Notes: generated by a model not told the origin, from the sequence alone. Counted from the first letter of the stretch, positions 1 to 7,302 are shown. The stretch is 8,093 nucleotides of DNA from Betaproteobacteria bacterium (GCA_015654605.1 JAATGO010000335.1:1-8093), one strand, 5' to 3'. Numbers and translations: made by a program.

Positions 1-507
1 TCAGGGGTCATGTATATCAATGTCGATAATTGGGTAATGCATGACATACAAAATAAAACCCTCACTATTCTATCAACATACGACAACCTCGTTTTCCCTG
101 ATCAGGATGCCTTAAATATTGTACTTAATGGGCAAGTGACATACATCGATGAAAAATGGAATCATCGTATGAATTTATCTGCGCTTCTCATCAAAGGACT
201 GTCTCATACTAAACTGCCAGACTCTGCAGTTCTTGTGCACTTCACAGGGCCTGTTAAACCTTGGCAAAATTGGTGTCTACATGACTCAAAATCAATATTT
301 CTCGCCTATCAGACACTGTCACCATGGATGGATATGCCACTAGATACTCCAAAAACAGCCCATGATTTGAGACTATTTTCCAAATTCCTCGTACTCCAAC
401 ATCAGCTTATAGCAGGTATTTATTGGCATATCAAATATCTTGCTGCGCGGCGAATAGAACGCCTTAAAAAAAAGAACATCCCATCAAAGACCTTACCGTT
501 GCATTAA
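1..507 (+). CDS. LPS glycosyltransferase, GT8 family (5' end missing)
   Basis: C-terminal 168 residues of a family 8 glycosyltransferase, the retaining, metal-dependent type that adds glucose or galactose to the lipopolysaccharide core at the cytoplasmic face of the inner membrane. The frame is open from base 1, and the first residues (SGVMYINVDNW) match the internal GT8 motif NSGVxLIN, so the ATG at 10 is not the start and the gene begins upstream. Visible motifs are DQDALN (fragment residues 34-39), KWN (52-54) and HFTGPVKPW (80-88), whose His is the metal ligand in LgtC-type enzymes. The tail (about 95-150, containing SPW) resembles the Glyco_transf_8C extension of WaaJ/WaaR-type enzymes. 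The DxD motif would lie outside the window. It is followed 69 bp later by an O-antigen ligase-like gene on the same strand, which fits an LPS locus. Family is clear; the sugar donor and acceptor cannot be told. Confidence 0.88.
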   Translation, partial: SGVMYINVDNWVMHDIQNKTLTILSTYDNLVFPDQDALNIVLNGQVTYIDEKWNHRMNLSALLIKGLSHTKLPDSAVLVHFTGPVKPWQNWCLHDSKSIFLAYQTLSPWMDMPLDTPKTAHDLRLFSKFLVLQHQLIAGIYWHIKYLAARRIERLKKKNIPSKTLPLH

Positions 508-576
508 TCAATTGAACAACTCGCACATGCAGTATCCCCTTCCCAGATTTGCTTATACAGAAAGTATCATGGTTAA

Positions 577-1824
577 ATGATTTACCAGAATCTTATCGCC
601 ATCACACTACTATCGTTATTTTATTTACTAGCATTGGTAGTCGATCGAACGGCAGGTAGCATTTTTGTATTGTTGATTTTAATTGCTCTCATCAGCCTTG
701 CCTGCAGTCGTAGCCACCGCGCATCATTCAAGCAAATATGCCAACAATACTGGCCACTCCATTTGACAATGGCCGGCCCTTTACTCGCCGTACTGGCGCA
801 CCAGATTGGTGCAGGAGATTTTCATAGCCGTGGCTACGATCTGCCATCCCGGATCGCATTTTTTGTTTTCATTTTCTGGCTTCTCCAATGTCTACCACTG
901 CGGTATCTGAAAATGACCCAATGGGCCATCATTACAGGCATCGCCTTTGCCACGATCAAAATGTATGCCCTGACTCTCGGAGGAAGTTATCGTTACGGTA
1001 CTGATTTTATCCCCATTATTATCTATGGTGAAATGTGCCTTTTGCTTGGATTTTTTGCCATTTTTTCCATCGGATGGAACCGCCAACAGGAAAAATTGAC
1101 TATCGTACTCAAGGTGCTTGCCTGTTGTTCTGGTTTACTCTGCGCCTATTGGTCGCTGTCCCGTGGCGTCTGGGCTACCATACCTATCGTACTCATCATC
1201 GCTTACTCTTTATTCTTGAAAATAAGTGACCATCGGGGCCGGCTTATTCTTATATTTGCTAGCGCTATTCTAGTTCTTGCAGGATTTTTTAGTCATGAAG
1301 CGCAAACCCGCATAGATGAAGCGAAAAGTGATATTAATGAATACATTATCAAAACTTACAAAGATACCTCCCTCGGACAACGTTTTCAGATATGGCATGG
1401 ATCATGGATACTTTTTACGCAGCATCCCATTGTCGGAATCGGTGCCGAGCATTTCTCCAGTGAGTTAGAGAAACTTGCCCAACAAAAAATTATTTCCCCC
1501 ATTGTGGCAACCCTACCGCATTCCCATAATGACATTTTGTTCATGATGACAAAGTTTGGCATATTCGGCTTAATTGCCATCCTTGCACTCTACTTCGTCC
1601 CCCTCTATTATTTTGCACAGGCGATGCATCGCCATCAAGACAAGGAAATTCGCTGCACTGCCGCAATGGGACTGATACTGTGCCTGAGTTTTTTTGTGCT
1701 GGGGTTGGTTGATGTCATCTTTATGTGGTGGGAGTTATATCCTTTTTATGCTATTAATATTGCGCTCTTTCTGACGGTGATTATTAAGCGCCAACAAGAA
1801 ATTCGCGTGCCCGCACAATACTAA
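577..1824 (+). CDS. O-antigen ligase/polymerase family membrane protein (WaaL/Wzy_C type)
   Basis: A 415-residue polytopic inner-membrane protein with about ten to twelve hydrophobic segments. Wzy_C-family signatures are present. LSRGVWAT (194-201) matches the SRGxWL motif. QRFQIW (268-273) is followed by HPIVGIGAEHF (283-293), matching the hPlxGxG motif. PHSHNDIL (314-321) followed by FGIFGL (327-332) matches the HNxxL...GxxGL motif. Residues about 240-320 form the large periplasmic loop that carries the catalytic Arg/His in WaaL. Such proteins transfer undecaprenyl-PP-linked O-polysaccharide to lipid A-core, or polymerise it. Sequence alone does not separate ligase from polymerase, or from protein O-oligosaccharyltransferases such as PglL. 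The GT8 core glycosyltransferase just upstream favours WaaL. A stop codon (TAA, 574-576) directly precedes the ATG and no other early in-frame start exists, so the start is secure although no good Shine-Dalgarno is seen. Confidence 0.87.
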   Translation: MIYQNLIAITLLSLFYLLALVVDRTAGSIFVLLILIALISLACSRSHRASFKQICQQYWPLHLTMAGPLLAVLAHQIGAGDFHSRGYDLPSRIAFFVFIFWLLQCLPLRYLKMTQWAIITGIAFATIKMYALTLGGSYRYGTDFIPIIIYGEMCLLLGFFAIFSIGWNRQQEKLTIVLKVLACCSGLLCAYWSLSRGVWATIPIVLIIAYSLFLKISDHRGRLILIFASAILVLAGFFSHEAQTRIDEAKSDINEYIIKTYKDTSLGQRFQIWHGSWILFTQHPIVGIGAEHFSSELEKLAQQKIISPIVATLPHSHNDILFMMTKFGIFGLIAILALYFVPLYYFAQAMHRHQDKEIRCTAAMGLILCLSFFVLGLVDVIFMWWELYPFYAINIALFLTVIIKRQQEIRVPAQY

Positions 1825-1850
1825 GCCGACACACGTCATTGAGTTGAAAA

Positions 1851-1870
1851 AGGATGACTCATGTCATCTT
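1851..1870. repeat. Short hairpin after the O-antigen ligase gene
   Basis: An 8-bp stem (1851-1858 with 1863-1870, one G-T wobble) closes a TCAT loop, 27 bp after the ligase stop codon. It could slow or end transcription, but the stem is AT-rich and no T-tract follows, so it is not a convincing intrinsic terminator. The rest of the 220-bp spacer (1825-2044) shows no gene, no clear promoter and no repeat that I can support. Confidence 0.35.
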
Positions 1871-2044
1871 GAGCAACGTCCTATCATGGACATGAAGTTA
1901 CTAGGGCACATTTCATCAATAGGCATGAATACGTTCTAGTCATAGTTCTCCACGTACTACGCTATTAAACACCGAATAAGAACACCTGTGCTTTTCTTAA
2001 AAAACCCATGTAGACTATCTGTTCAAACTATAAATGGAGACATC

Positions 2045-2488
2045 ATGAAAACTTTCATCTCAGCCGTAGGTGTATGCTTCTCTCTGATAGCATGCAATGC
2101 GTGGGCAGACAGTCCCGCCGTTGGTTTATGGAAAAATATTGACGATGCCAGTGGCAAACCCAAAGCACTGATCCGTATCACTGAAACTGATGGACAATTG
2201 CAGGGAAAAATAGAAAAACTATTTCGTGCACCGGAAGAAGAGCAGAATCCACTTTGCACAAAATGCGAAGGCGTACTCAACAATCAGCCTATTATCGGCT
2301 TGCCCATTCTCTCTGGTCTGAAAAAAGATGGCGACGAATATACTGGAGGAACGATTATTGACCCGGCTAACGGCAAAGAGTACAAGTGCAAACTCCGCGT
2401 CCTCAACGATGGTAAAGAACTTCAGGTACGTGGCTATATTGGTATGCCCCTGCTAGGGCGAAGCCAGACATGGATTCGTGAGCAATAA
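2045..2488 (+). CDS. Exported DUF2147 protein
   Basis: A 147-residue secreted protein of the DUF2147 family. Residues 1-21 are a signal peptide with a signal peptidase I site after AWA (19-21). LIAC (14-17) also fits a lipobox, so a lipoprotein anchored at Cys17 is possible. The mature part carries the family pattern: VGLWKNID (26-33), GKPKALIRI (37-45), the Cys pair CTKC (71-74), PIIGLPIL (82-89), IDPANGKEYKC (105-115) and RGYIGMPLLGRSQTW (129-143). It is a small beta-rich periplasmic protein of unknown biochemical role; an envelope role is only a guess. The ATG is preceded by GGAG at 2036-2039 with 5-base spacing. An upstream in-frame GTG at 1988 would put 19 charged/polar residues before the signal peptide and is rejected. 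It is a stand-alone gene, convergent with the YaiI-type gene 43 bp away. Confidence 0.9.
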   Translation: MKTFISAVGVCFSLIACNAWADSPAVGLWKNIDDASGKPKALIRITETDGQLQGKIEKLFRAPEEEQNPLCTKCEGVLNNQPIIGLPILSGLKKDGDEYTGGTIIDPANGKEYKCKLRVLNDGKELQVRGYIGMPLLGRSQTWIREQ

Positions 2489-2531
2489 GTCAAACCCTCG
2501 CGCCAGGTCACGATAAGAAACGATATGCCCC

Positions 2532-3002
2532 CTAACGCTGTTGTGCCCATTTATCAATTTGGCGGGCAAAGGTGTGGCTATCACTCTGGCTGAAGGCAGA
2601 TGGCCCACCTGTTTCTATCCCGCTATCACGCATCTCCTCCAGCATTTTCCGCACACGCAGACGCTCCTGTATATTATCTTCCGTATACCATTCTCCACGC
2701 GGACTCAGCGTCGCCGCACCTTTTTCAATTGCTTCTGCGGCCAATGGTATATCTGCAGTGATGACTAAATCCCCTGCATGCAAACGACGAACAATCTCAT
2801 TGTCTGCCACATCAAAACCAGCAGGTACCACAATCGCTGAAATATAAGGCGAAGGAGGCGTACGAAGAAAACGATTCGCCACTAATCGCACAGGAATATG
2901 CGTACGATCAGCTAACCGAAATAAAATTTCCTTAATGGCGCCGGGACATGCATCGGCATCCACCCAAATCGTTTGGTGTGTTTGATGTGCTGAATTAGAC
3001 AA
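2532..3002 (-). CDS. yaiI: UPF0178/DUF188 protein, YaiI/YqxD family
   Basis: A 156-residue protein matching E. coli YaiI (about 152 aa) almost throughout: [10 protein letters not shown] (11-20), [11 protein letters not shown] (41-51), [13 protein letters not shown] (59-71), [20 protein letters not shown] (77-96), LSPRGEWYT (99-107) and ETGGPSAFS (130-138). The conserved acidic residues (D15, D17, D64, D67, D84) and general layout recall PIN-like nucleases. That is an inference; the family's function is not established to my knowledge. The start is unusual. An in-frame stop (TGA) lies two codons upstream at 3006-3008, and the only usable start before the conserved first strand is TTG at 3000-3002. 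It overlaps the last 8 bases of the upstream hydratase gene, suggesting translational coupling. A GGTGA just before the TTG may act as a weak ribosome binding site. Confidence 0.92.
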   Translation of the reverse strand: MSNSAHQTHQTIWVDADACPGAIKEILFRLADRTHIPVRLVANRFLRTPPSPYISAIVVPAGFDVADNEIVRRLHAGDLVITADIPLAAEAIEKGAATLSPRGEWYTEDNIQERLRVRKMLEEMRDSGIETGGPSAFSQSDSHTFARQIDKWAQQR

Positions 3003-3840
3003 ACGTCACCGTCAATCCAGGCAAAGCAACGCCGGAAAATGCGGTAATCCAGGTTTCTCCGGCCTGAATTGGGCAAGGTGCGGTCCATGTCCCGGTAGTA
3101 ATAATTTCTCCTGCATGTAACGACTCAAATTGGGTCTGCTTATTAAGCAAATGATGCAAACGCCACAACGCATGCAAGGGACTATCCAACTCATCATTAC
3201 AAAACCCGGCCGCACGCAAAGTACTACCACTATCAGTATCGCACGACAAAGAAACGCTAGCATTACCCAAAATATAAGACAAATTATGGCGAGTCGCTGA
3301 CGAAAGCATGTGCGGCTCACCAATAATCAGTACTCCATGCAACCCAAATGCCGCCACAGAATCTGCCAAGGTAAATTCCCAACCAGGAAATGGACACACC
3401 ACAATTTCAAACCCGTGCGCCATCCATTCGATGCATTCTGCCAGTTGATCTAAAGTAACATCAGGAGATGGTGTCTTTCTCAACTTGAAAACAATTTCTG
3501 GCTCAATACGCGGCTGTACTGCACCCGCCAAATTTTGCACACCATGATTATCGATTGCGTATCGCACAGTCGTATCATAAATAGGCGCCCAAATCGGGGT
3601 GACCACATCTCCATTGGTAATACCGTGACTGTCACCGTTTTTAAGGATAGAAAATCCAATTTTACGGCCAATGATCCGTTCGCCCTGCGCTATACGTACG
3701 TCTATGATATTGCGATAAATATCGTAGGCATCCTCCTCAGATAACGGCGCGGAGGAGGAAAGCAACGGCAACAGCCTGGAATGAGCACGCGCATCCAAAA
3801 GTCGATGTGCATAACAACTAGCTTGGCTAGACATCAGCAT
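2995..3840 (-). CDS. 2-keto-4-pentenoate hydratase-like protein (FAH superfamily)
   Basis: A 281-residue cytoplasmic protein of the fumarylacetoacetate hydrolase superfamily, nearest to the MhpD/HpcG/XylI branch (hydratases and decarboxylases of 2-oxo-alkenoates in aromatic meta-cleavage). Numbering from the chosen start, GRKIG lies at 58-62, PRIEPEI at 110-116 (the two Glu are divalent-metal ligands in the family), HGFEIV at 142-147, GEIITTGTW at 244-252, and the end reads GLTVTFV. The MhpD segment around its SR motif and VADNAS is instead CPFPGW...VAAFGLHG, so the substrate is probably not that of MhpD. No other aromatic-catabolism genes are nearby. The ORF can start at ATG 3855, but ATG 3840 has GGA seven bases upstream and is placed correctly relative to the -10 element, while 3855 lies 2 bp from that element. 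It overlaps the YaiI gene by 8 bases. Confidence 0.82.
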   Translation of the reverse strand: MLMSSQASCYAHRLLDARAHSRLLPLLSSSAPLSEEDAYDIYRNIIDVRIAQGERIIGRKIGFSILKNGDSHGITNGDVVTPIWAPIYDTTVRYAIDNHGVQNLAGAVQPRIEPEIVFKLRKTPSPDVTLDQLAECIEWMAHGFEIVVCPFPGWEFTLADSVAAFGLHGVLIIGEPHMLSSATRHNLSYILGNASVSLSCDTDSGSTLRAAGFCNDELDSPLHALWRLHHLLNKQTQFESLHAGEIITTGTWTAPCPIQAGETWITAFSGVALPGLTVTFV

Positions 3841-3857
3841 GGGAAATCCACACATTG

Positions 3858-3885
3858 AAGATAGTTAATGACTATTCATTGTCAA
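3858..3885 (-). promoter_or_regulatory. Sigma-70-type promoter for the hydratase-yaiI pair
   Basis: On the minus strand there is a perfect -35 TTGACA (3880-3885), a 16-bp spacer and a -10 TATCTT (3858-3863, 4 of 6 consensus). Transcription would start near 3850, giving a short leader before the ATG at 3840 and excluding the ATG at 3855 for this transcript. The region just downstream of the ruvB terminator hairpin is where such a promoter is expected. Seen by eye only. Confidence 0.5.
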
Positions 3886-3911
3886 TGACGATTAATTTTT
3901 ACACAAGTGAA

Positions 3912-3937
3912 AAAGGGAACTTTAGCTTTTTCCCTTT
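3912..3937. terminator. Hairpin terminator after ruvB, possibly bidirectional
   Basis: An 8-bp perfect stem (AAAGGGAA at 3912-3919 with its complement at 3930-3937) encloses a 10-base loop. On the minus strand the stem ends in a T-tract (CCCTTTTTC), as expected of an intrinsic terminator 26 bp past the ruvB stop. On the plus strand it is followed by a T-rich tail (3938-3950). It separates ruvAB from the hydratase promoter. The stem is short and only three of eight pairs are G-C, so efficiency may be moderate. Confidence 0.6.
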
Positions 3938-3962
3938 ATTTTATTTCTTTATGGAAATAAAT

Positions 3963-5018
3963 TCAACCAGCCCAAAGTTCTCCATTAGAACCAGTTTGTG
4001 GTACCGCTACCCCAAAATGACTATACGCCATGGACGTCGCAATTCGTCCACGCGGCGTGCGCTGCAGATATCCCTGCTGAATCAGGTACGGCTCCAACAC
4101 ATCTTCAATCGTGTCACGCTCCTCACCAATGGCTGCAGCCAAATTATCCAAGCCCACCGGACCTCCATTGAATTTGAACAACACGGCCTCCAGCAATTTT
4201 CTATCCATAATGTCGAAGCCAACCGGATCAACATCCAACATGACCAGCGCCGCATCTGCCGTTTCCCTGGTAATCCGACCATCTCCCTTCACTTCAGCAT
4301 AATCACGAACACGCCGCAATAAACGATTCGCGATACGAGGGGTGCCCCGACTACGCTTGGCAATTTCCAACGCGCCATCATGAACAATGGGGGCATTCAA
4401 TAAGGCTGCGCTACGCGTCACGATACGCGCCAGCTCCTGTGGCGTATAAAATTCCAGACGTGCCACAATACCAAACCGATCGCGCAAAGGATTGGTCAAC
4501 ATCCCTGCACGCGTGGTCGCTCCTACCAGGGTAAACGGCTGCAGATCAAGTCGTACCGAGCGTGCCGCAGGACCTTCACCGATCATGATATCGATCTGAT
4601 AATCCTCTAGCGCCGGATATAGAATTTCCTCAACAACAGGTGACAAACGATGAATTTCATCGATGAACAATACATCATTAGCTTCCAGATTCGTTAGCAA
4701 AGCAGCCAAATCCCCTGCTCGTTCCAATACCGGGCCAGACGTCTGACGTAAATTGACACCCATCTCTCGTGCAATAATATGCGCTAAGGTGGTCTTGCCT
4801 AAACCTGGCGGCCCAAACAACAAGGTATGATCAAGCGCTTCTTGACGTTGACGTGCTGCAGTAATAAAGATTTGCAGCTGATCACGAATTTTTTCCTGAC
4901 CGACATATTCTTCCAGTTGCTTAGGGCGTAATGCATGCTCAACCGCCTCCTCATTTGCCGAGGCAGGTGTCGCAGCAATAATACGCTGCTCAGAAAAGTC
5001 ATCCGTTTGAATACTCAT
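3963..5018 (-). CDS. ruvB: Holliday junction branch migration ATPase RuvB
   Basis: A 351-residue AAA+ motor that forms hexameric rings on either side of the RuvA-bound Holliday junction and drives branch migration during recombination and fork repair. Walker A GPPGLGKT is at 69-76, Walker B with the DEIH signature at 116-123 (LFIDEIHR), sensor 1 GATTR at 166-170, and the arginine-finger region PLRDRFG at 177-183. The sensor 2 region [12 protein letters not shown] is at 225-236, and the C-terminal winged helix contains [11 protein letters not shown] (315-325). The length is slightly above the usual 335-350. The frame is open back to 5084, but the family start is MSIQTDDF at 5018, preceded by AGGG and only 10 bp after the ruvA stop. 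Earlier starts would overlap ruvA and add 22 non-family residues. It is cotranscribed with ruvA. Confidence 0.98.
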   Translation of the reverse strand: MSIQTDDFSEQRIIAATPASANEEAVEHALRPKQLEEYVGQEKIRDQLQIFITAARQRQEALDHTLLFGPPGLGKTTLAHIIAREMGVNLRQTSGPVLERAGDLAALLTNLEANDVLFIDEIHRLSPVVEEILYPALEDYQIDIMIGEGPAARSVRLDLQPFTLVGATTRAGMLTNPLRDRFGIVARLEFYTPQELARIVTRSAALLNAPIVHDGALEIAKRSRGTPRIANRLLRRVRDYAEVKGDGRITRETADAALVMLDVDPVGFDIMDRKLLEAVLFKFNGGPVGLDNLAAAIGEERDTIEDVLEPYLIQQGYLQRTPRGRIATSMAYSHFGVAVPQTGSNGELWAG

Positions 5019-5028
5019 ATCAAACACC

Positions 5029-5607
5029 CTATACTTTTGATAATGACTTAAGCGCCAATTTAATACCTTCTGATACCGTAGCATCAGTTGGAACCTGTTT
5101 GATTGCCAAGCTCGCTTCTTTATCCGAATAGCCGAGTGCTATCAGGGCATTCAAAATATCAGCAGTAGCATCATGGTACGCTGCCCCACCCACACTACTC
5201 AAATCTGCCCCCAGCTTACCTTTGAGTTCAAGCAACAGACGCTCTGCCGTTTTTTTGCCAATGCCAGGGACTCGCGTCAATCGTCCTGCTTCTTGTAAGC
5301 TAATGGCCTGCACCAGATCCGCTACGGACATACCAGACAGAATTGCCAATGCCGTACGCGCACCTACTCCTGAAATCTTGATCAATTGCTTGAACACATC
5401 GCGTTCTTCTGCGCTACCAAAACCATACAATACATGTGCATCTTCACGCACTATCAGGTGTGTGAGCAAAACCACTTTCTCTCCCAATGCGGGAAGATTG
5501 TAAAACGTACTCATCGGTACGCCCAACTCATAACCGATACCGTTACAATCAATCAATAATTGTGGAGGGTTTTTCTCAAGCAAAATTCCTGCAAGCCGAG
5601 CAATCAT
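5029..5607 (-). CDS. ruvA: Holliday junction DNA-binding protein RuvA
   Basis: A 192-residue protein of normal length that binds four-way junctions as a tetramer and loads RuvB. The N-terminal OB fold begins MIARLAG. REDA (54-57) holds the acidic pin residues E55/D56 that guide strand separation. The two helix-hairpin-helix motifs are ISGVGART (78-85) and [12 protein letters not shown] (113-124). The C-terminal domain III (about 147-192), which contacts RuvB, follows a flexible linker. It is the first gene of the ruvAB unit. ruvC, usually adjacent in betaproteobacteria, lies beyond a divergent DUF808 gene. No clear Shine-Dalgarno precedes the ATG. A LexA-type operator lies 31-62 bp upstream of the start, so SOS induction is likely. 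Confidence 0.98.
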   Translation of the reverse strand: MIARLAGILLEKNPPQLLIDCNGIGYELGVPMSTFYNLPALGEKVVLLTHLIVREDAHVLYGFGSAEERDVFKQLIKISGVGARTALAILSGMSVADLVQAISLQEAGRLTRVPGIGKKTAERLLLELKGKLGADLSSVGGAAYHDATADILNALIALGYSDKEASLAIKQVPTDATVSEGIKLALKSLSKV

Positions 5608-5637
5608 GATATTAAGTAATGGAAGATAATGTTGAAA

Positions 5638-5673
5638 TGATACAGTACTGTTTGCATAAACAGTACTGTATCA
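5638..5673. repeat. Perfect 36-nt inverted repeat containing the SOS box
   Basis: Two 16-bp arms (5638-5653 and 5658-5673) are exact reverse complements around the loop GCAT. Each arm also contains the 10-bp palindrome ACAGTACTGT (5642-5651 and 5660-5669), whose centres lie 18 bp apart. The symmetry therefore extends well beyond the 20-bp LexA box at its centre. Confidence 0.95.
5646..5665. promoter_or_regulatory. LexA (SOS) box in the ruvA-DUF808 divergent spacer
   Basis: The sequence TACTG-N10-CAGTA fits the LexA operator consensus TACTG(TA)5CAGTA at all ten outer positions, with CTGTTT and AAACAG half-sites around GCAT. It starts 38 bp upstream of the ruvA ATG and overlaps where a -35 element would sit for a plausible ruvA -10 (TATCAT on the minus strand, 5637-5642). 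ruvAB is an SOS operon in E. coli, so the match is biologically coherent. No lexA gene is in the window, so control by LexA is inferred. Confidence 0.82.
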
Positions 5674-5749
5674 ACGTAAACTATCGATCGCATGGCAAAA
5701 GCATGCGTTTCTCACCAGTATTATTGTCTTTAACAACAAGGATATTAAC

Positions 5750-6724
5750 GTGGCAGGTAGTAGTTTTTTCGCTTTAATTGATGACATAGCCAGTATTCTG
5801 GATGACGTAGCCACCATGACCAAAGTAGCTGCAAAAAAAACCACTGGCATGTTGAGTGACGATTTAGCGTTAAATGCGCAACAGGTCAACGGTATCAATG
5901 CAGCCCGGGAATTGCCTGTGGTATGGGCAGTCGCAGTAGGCTCCTTGAAAAACAAGGCCATTCTCGTTCCGGCTGCACTCGCCATCAGTGCATTTGCTGC
6001 CTGGTTAATATCGCCCTTACTCATGCTGGGAGGTGCCTATCTCTGTTATGAAGGCTTTGAGAAACTGGCGCATCAATTCATGCACCATAATAGCGCCCCA
6101 GAAGAAGCATCTGCATCTGCCGACCATGAACCGACATCTGCAGCGGACAGCATGCCACGGCCTGATGAGCAAGAAAAAATACGTGGTGCAATCCGCACTG
6201 ATTTCATTCTGTCTGCCGAAATTATTACCATCACCCTCGGAACCGTTTCGCATGCTGCATTATTACAGCAAGTGATTGTCCTTATTGGTATCGCCATCAT
6301 CATGACAGTCGGTGTCTACGGTCTGGTGGCTGCTATTGTCAAGCTCGATGATGGCGGCCTATATCTGCTACAACAACATGGAAATAACTGGTTCAGAGCA
6401 CTACAACGGGCAATTGGTCGTCGCATCATCAATGCCGCGCCATGGATGATGAAAGGGTTGTCCGTTATTGGTACTATCGCCATGTTCATGGTTGGCGGCG
6501 GCATACTGACTCATGGGATCGCACCAATACATCACGCTATTGCCTCCACCGCCCTGTTGCTTGCCCCACTACCCGCAGTGGGTTCCCTCATGGCTTTTAT
6601 TGCACCCGCATTACTCGACGCTTTATTTGGCATCATCGCAGGTGCTGTTGTTCTGATACTGGTCAATATCTCACAGGCACTACTAAGCCGTATGAAAAAG
6701 AACACCTCACCTCCAGGCCATTAA
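5750..6724 (+). CDS. yedI: DUF808 inner-membrane protein, YedI family
   Basis: A 324-residue membrane protein strongly resembling E. coli YedI (about 305 aa). It has the N-terminal [34 protein letters not shown] (27-46), [18 protein letters not shown] (52-69), [16 protein letters not shown] (143-158), [15 protein letters not shown] (187-201), and [13 protein letters not shown]...[10 protein letters not shown] (230-257). About five hydrophobic segments lie near 70-100, 153-172, 174-197, 233-256 and 268-308. Residues 111-142 are a hydrophilic, Ala/Ser/Glu-rich variable loop. The function of the family is not known to me. The start is GTG, with AAGGA at 5738-5742 and 7-base spacing; a weak TATTAT -10 lies at 5719-5724. 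The gene is divergent from ruvAB, sharing a spacer with a LexA box, and its stop overlaps the ruvC stop tail-to-tail (TTAA). Confidence 0.93.
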   Translation: MAGSSFFALIDDIASILDDVATMTKVAAKKTTGMLSDDLALNAQQVNGINAARELPVVWAVAVGSLKNKAILVPAALAISAFAAWLISPLLMLGGAYLCYEGFEKLAHQFMHHNSAPEEASASADHEPTSAADSMPRPDEQEKIRGAIRTDFILSAEIITITLGTVSHAALLQQVIVLIGIAIIMTVGVYGLVAAIVKLDDGGLYLLQQHGNNWFRALQRAIGRRIINAAPWMMKGLSVIGTIAMFMVGGGILTHGIAPIHHAIASTALLLAPLPAVGSLMAFIAPALLDALFGIIAGAVVLILVNISQALLSRMKKNTSPPGH

Positions 6725-7275
6725 CCAATTAGCCTACCACCGCGTACACGCAGGCCTTTTTTGGATAATTCGGGAGCCATTGCGCTCAAGGCATTCAAAA
6801 CACCTCCACTATGGGCGTGGCAGATTGCAACGCCCAATGCATCTGCAGCATCAGTGCCGGGCATGCCTGATAAGGTAAGCAACCTTTGCACCATCGCCTG
6901 AACCTGTTGTTTTTGTGCCTTGCCTTGCCCGACAACGGACTGTTTGATCTGTAATGCCGTATATTCTGCCACCGTCAAATTGCCATACACTAGTGCGCAT
7001 ATCGCCGCACCACGTGCCTGTCCTAATAACAGGGTAGATTGCGGATTCACATTCACAAAAACTTTTTCGATGGCGGCACAATCAGGTGCATAAGTCGCAA
7101 TCACTTCGGTAACACTGGTAAAAATCGTTTTTAACCGTAATGGCAAATCGGCATCCGGCGTTTTGATTGTACCGGAGGCGATATAACTCAGAGCATTACC
7201 TTGTTGTGCAATGACACCAAAGCCCGTGGTACGTAACCCTGGATCAATACCAAGAATTCTCACGGGCTCAACCAT
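6721..7275 (-). CDS. ruvC: Crossover junction endodeoxyribonuclease RuvC
   Basis: A 184-residue Mg-dependent resolvase that acts as a dimer, nicking two opposed strands of a Holliday junction held by RuvAB. The RNase H-like catalytic acids are all present: D11 (GIDPG), E70 (AIEKVF), D142 and D145 ([10 protein letters not shown]). F73 corresponds to the base-wedging Phe69 of E. coli RuvC. A basic tail ([10 protein letters not shown], 172-181) ends the protein. The frame opens at a TTG at 7287, but ATG 7275 has GGGAG five bases upstream and matches the family start. It follows purH by 27 bp without a visible terminator, so the two are probably cotranscribed. Its last bases overlap the stop of the convergent DUF808 gene. 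No LexA-like site is seen immediately upstream. Confidence 0.97.
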   Translation of the reverse strand: MVEPVRILGIDPGLRTTGFGVIAQQGNALSYIASGTIKTPDADLPLRLKTIFTSVTEVIATYAPDCAAIEKVFVNVNPQSTLLLGQARGAAICALVYGNLTVAEYTALQIKQSVVGQGKAQKQQVQAMVQRLLTLSGMPGTDAADALGVAICHAHSGGVLNALSAMAPELSKKGLRVRGGRLIG

Positions 7276-7302
7276 CACATCTCCCAAACAGAAAATTGTT
7301 GC

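Noticed and set aside
569..580. Three-codon mini-frame (ATG GTT AAA TGA) overlapping the ATG of the O-antigen ligase gene, considered as a coupling leader peptide
   Set aside because: It has no ribosome binding site, and such a short overlap is easily produced by chance.
2489..2531. Spacer between the convergent DUF2147 and YaiI genes, examined for a shared terminator
   Set aside because: I could not find a stem of useful length or a T-tract in these 43 bases.
3873..3890. Small palindrome CATTG-T-CAATG and repeated AATGAC near the hydratase promoter, considered as an operator
   Set aside because: It is only five paired bases and AT-rich, and overlaps the -35 element; too short to support an operator call without comparative data.
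3855..4322. A 155-codon open frame on the + strand
   Set aside because: It lies almost entirely antisense to ruvB, its translation resembles no family, and its start is inside the promoter region of the hydratase gene.
5019..5084. Longer RuvB N-terminus (22 extra residues)
   Set aside because: It would overlap the end of ruvA by more than 50 bp and adds sequence foreign to the family; the ATG at 5018 with AGGG upstream fits all homologues I know.
5671..6024. A 117-codon minus-strand frame reaching the divergent spacer
   Set aside because: It is antisense to the conserved N-terminus of the DUF808 protein and has no recognisable motif.
7276..7287. TTG start for RuvC at 7287
   Set aside because: The four extra codons would include the Shine-Dalgarno sequence (GGGAG) that properly serves the ATG at 7275.
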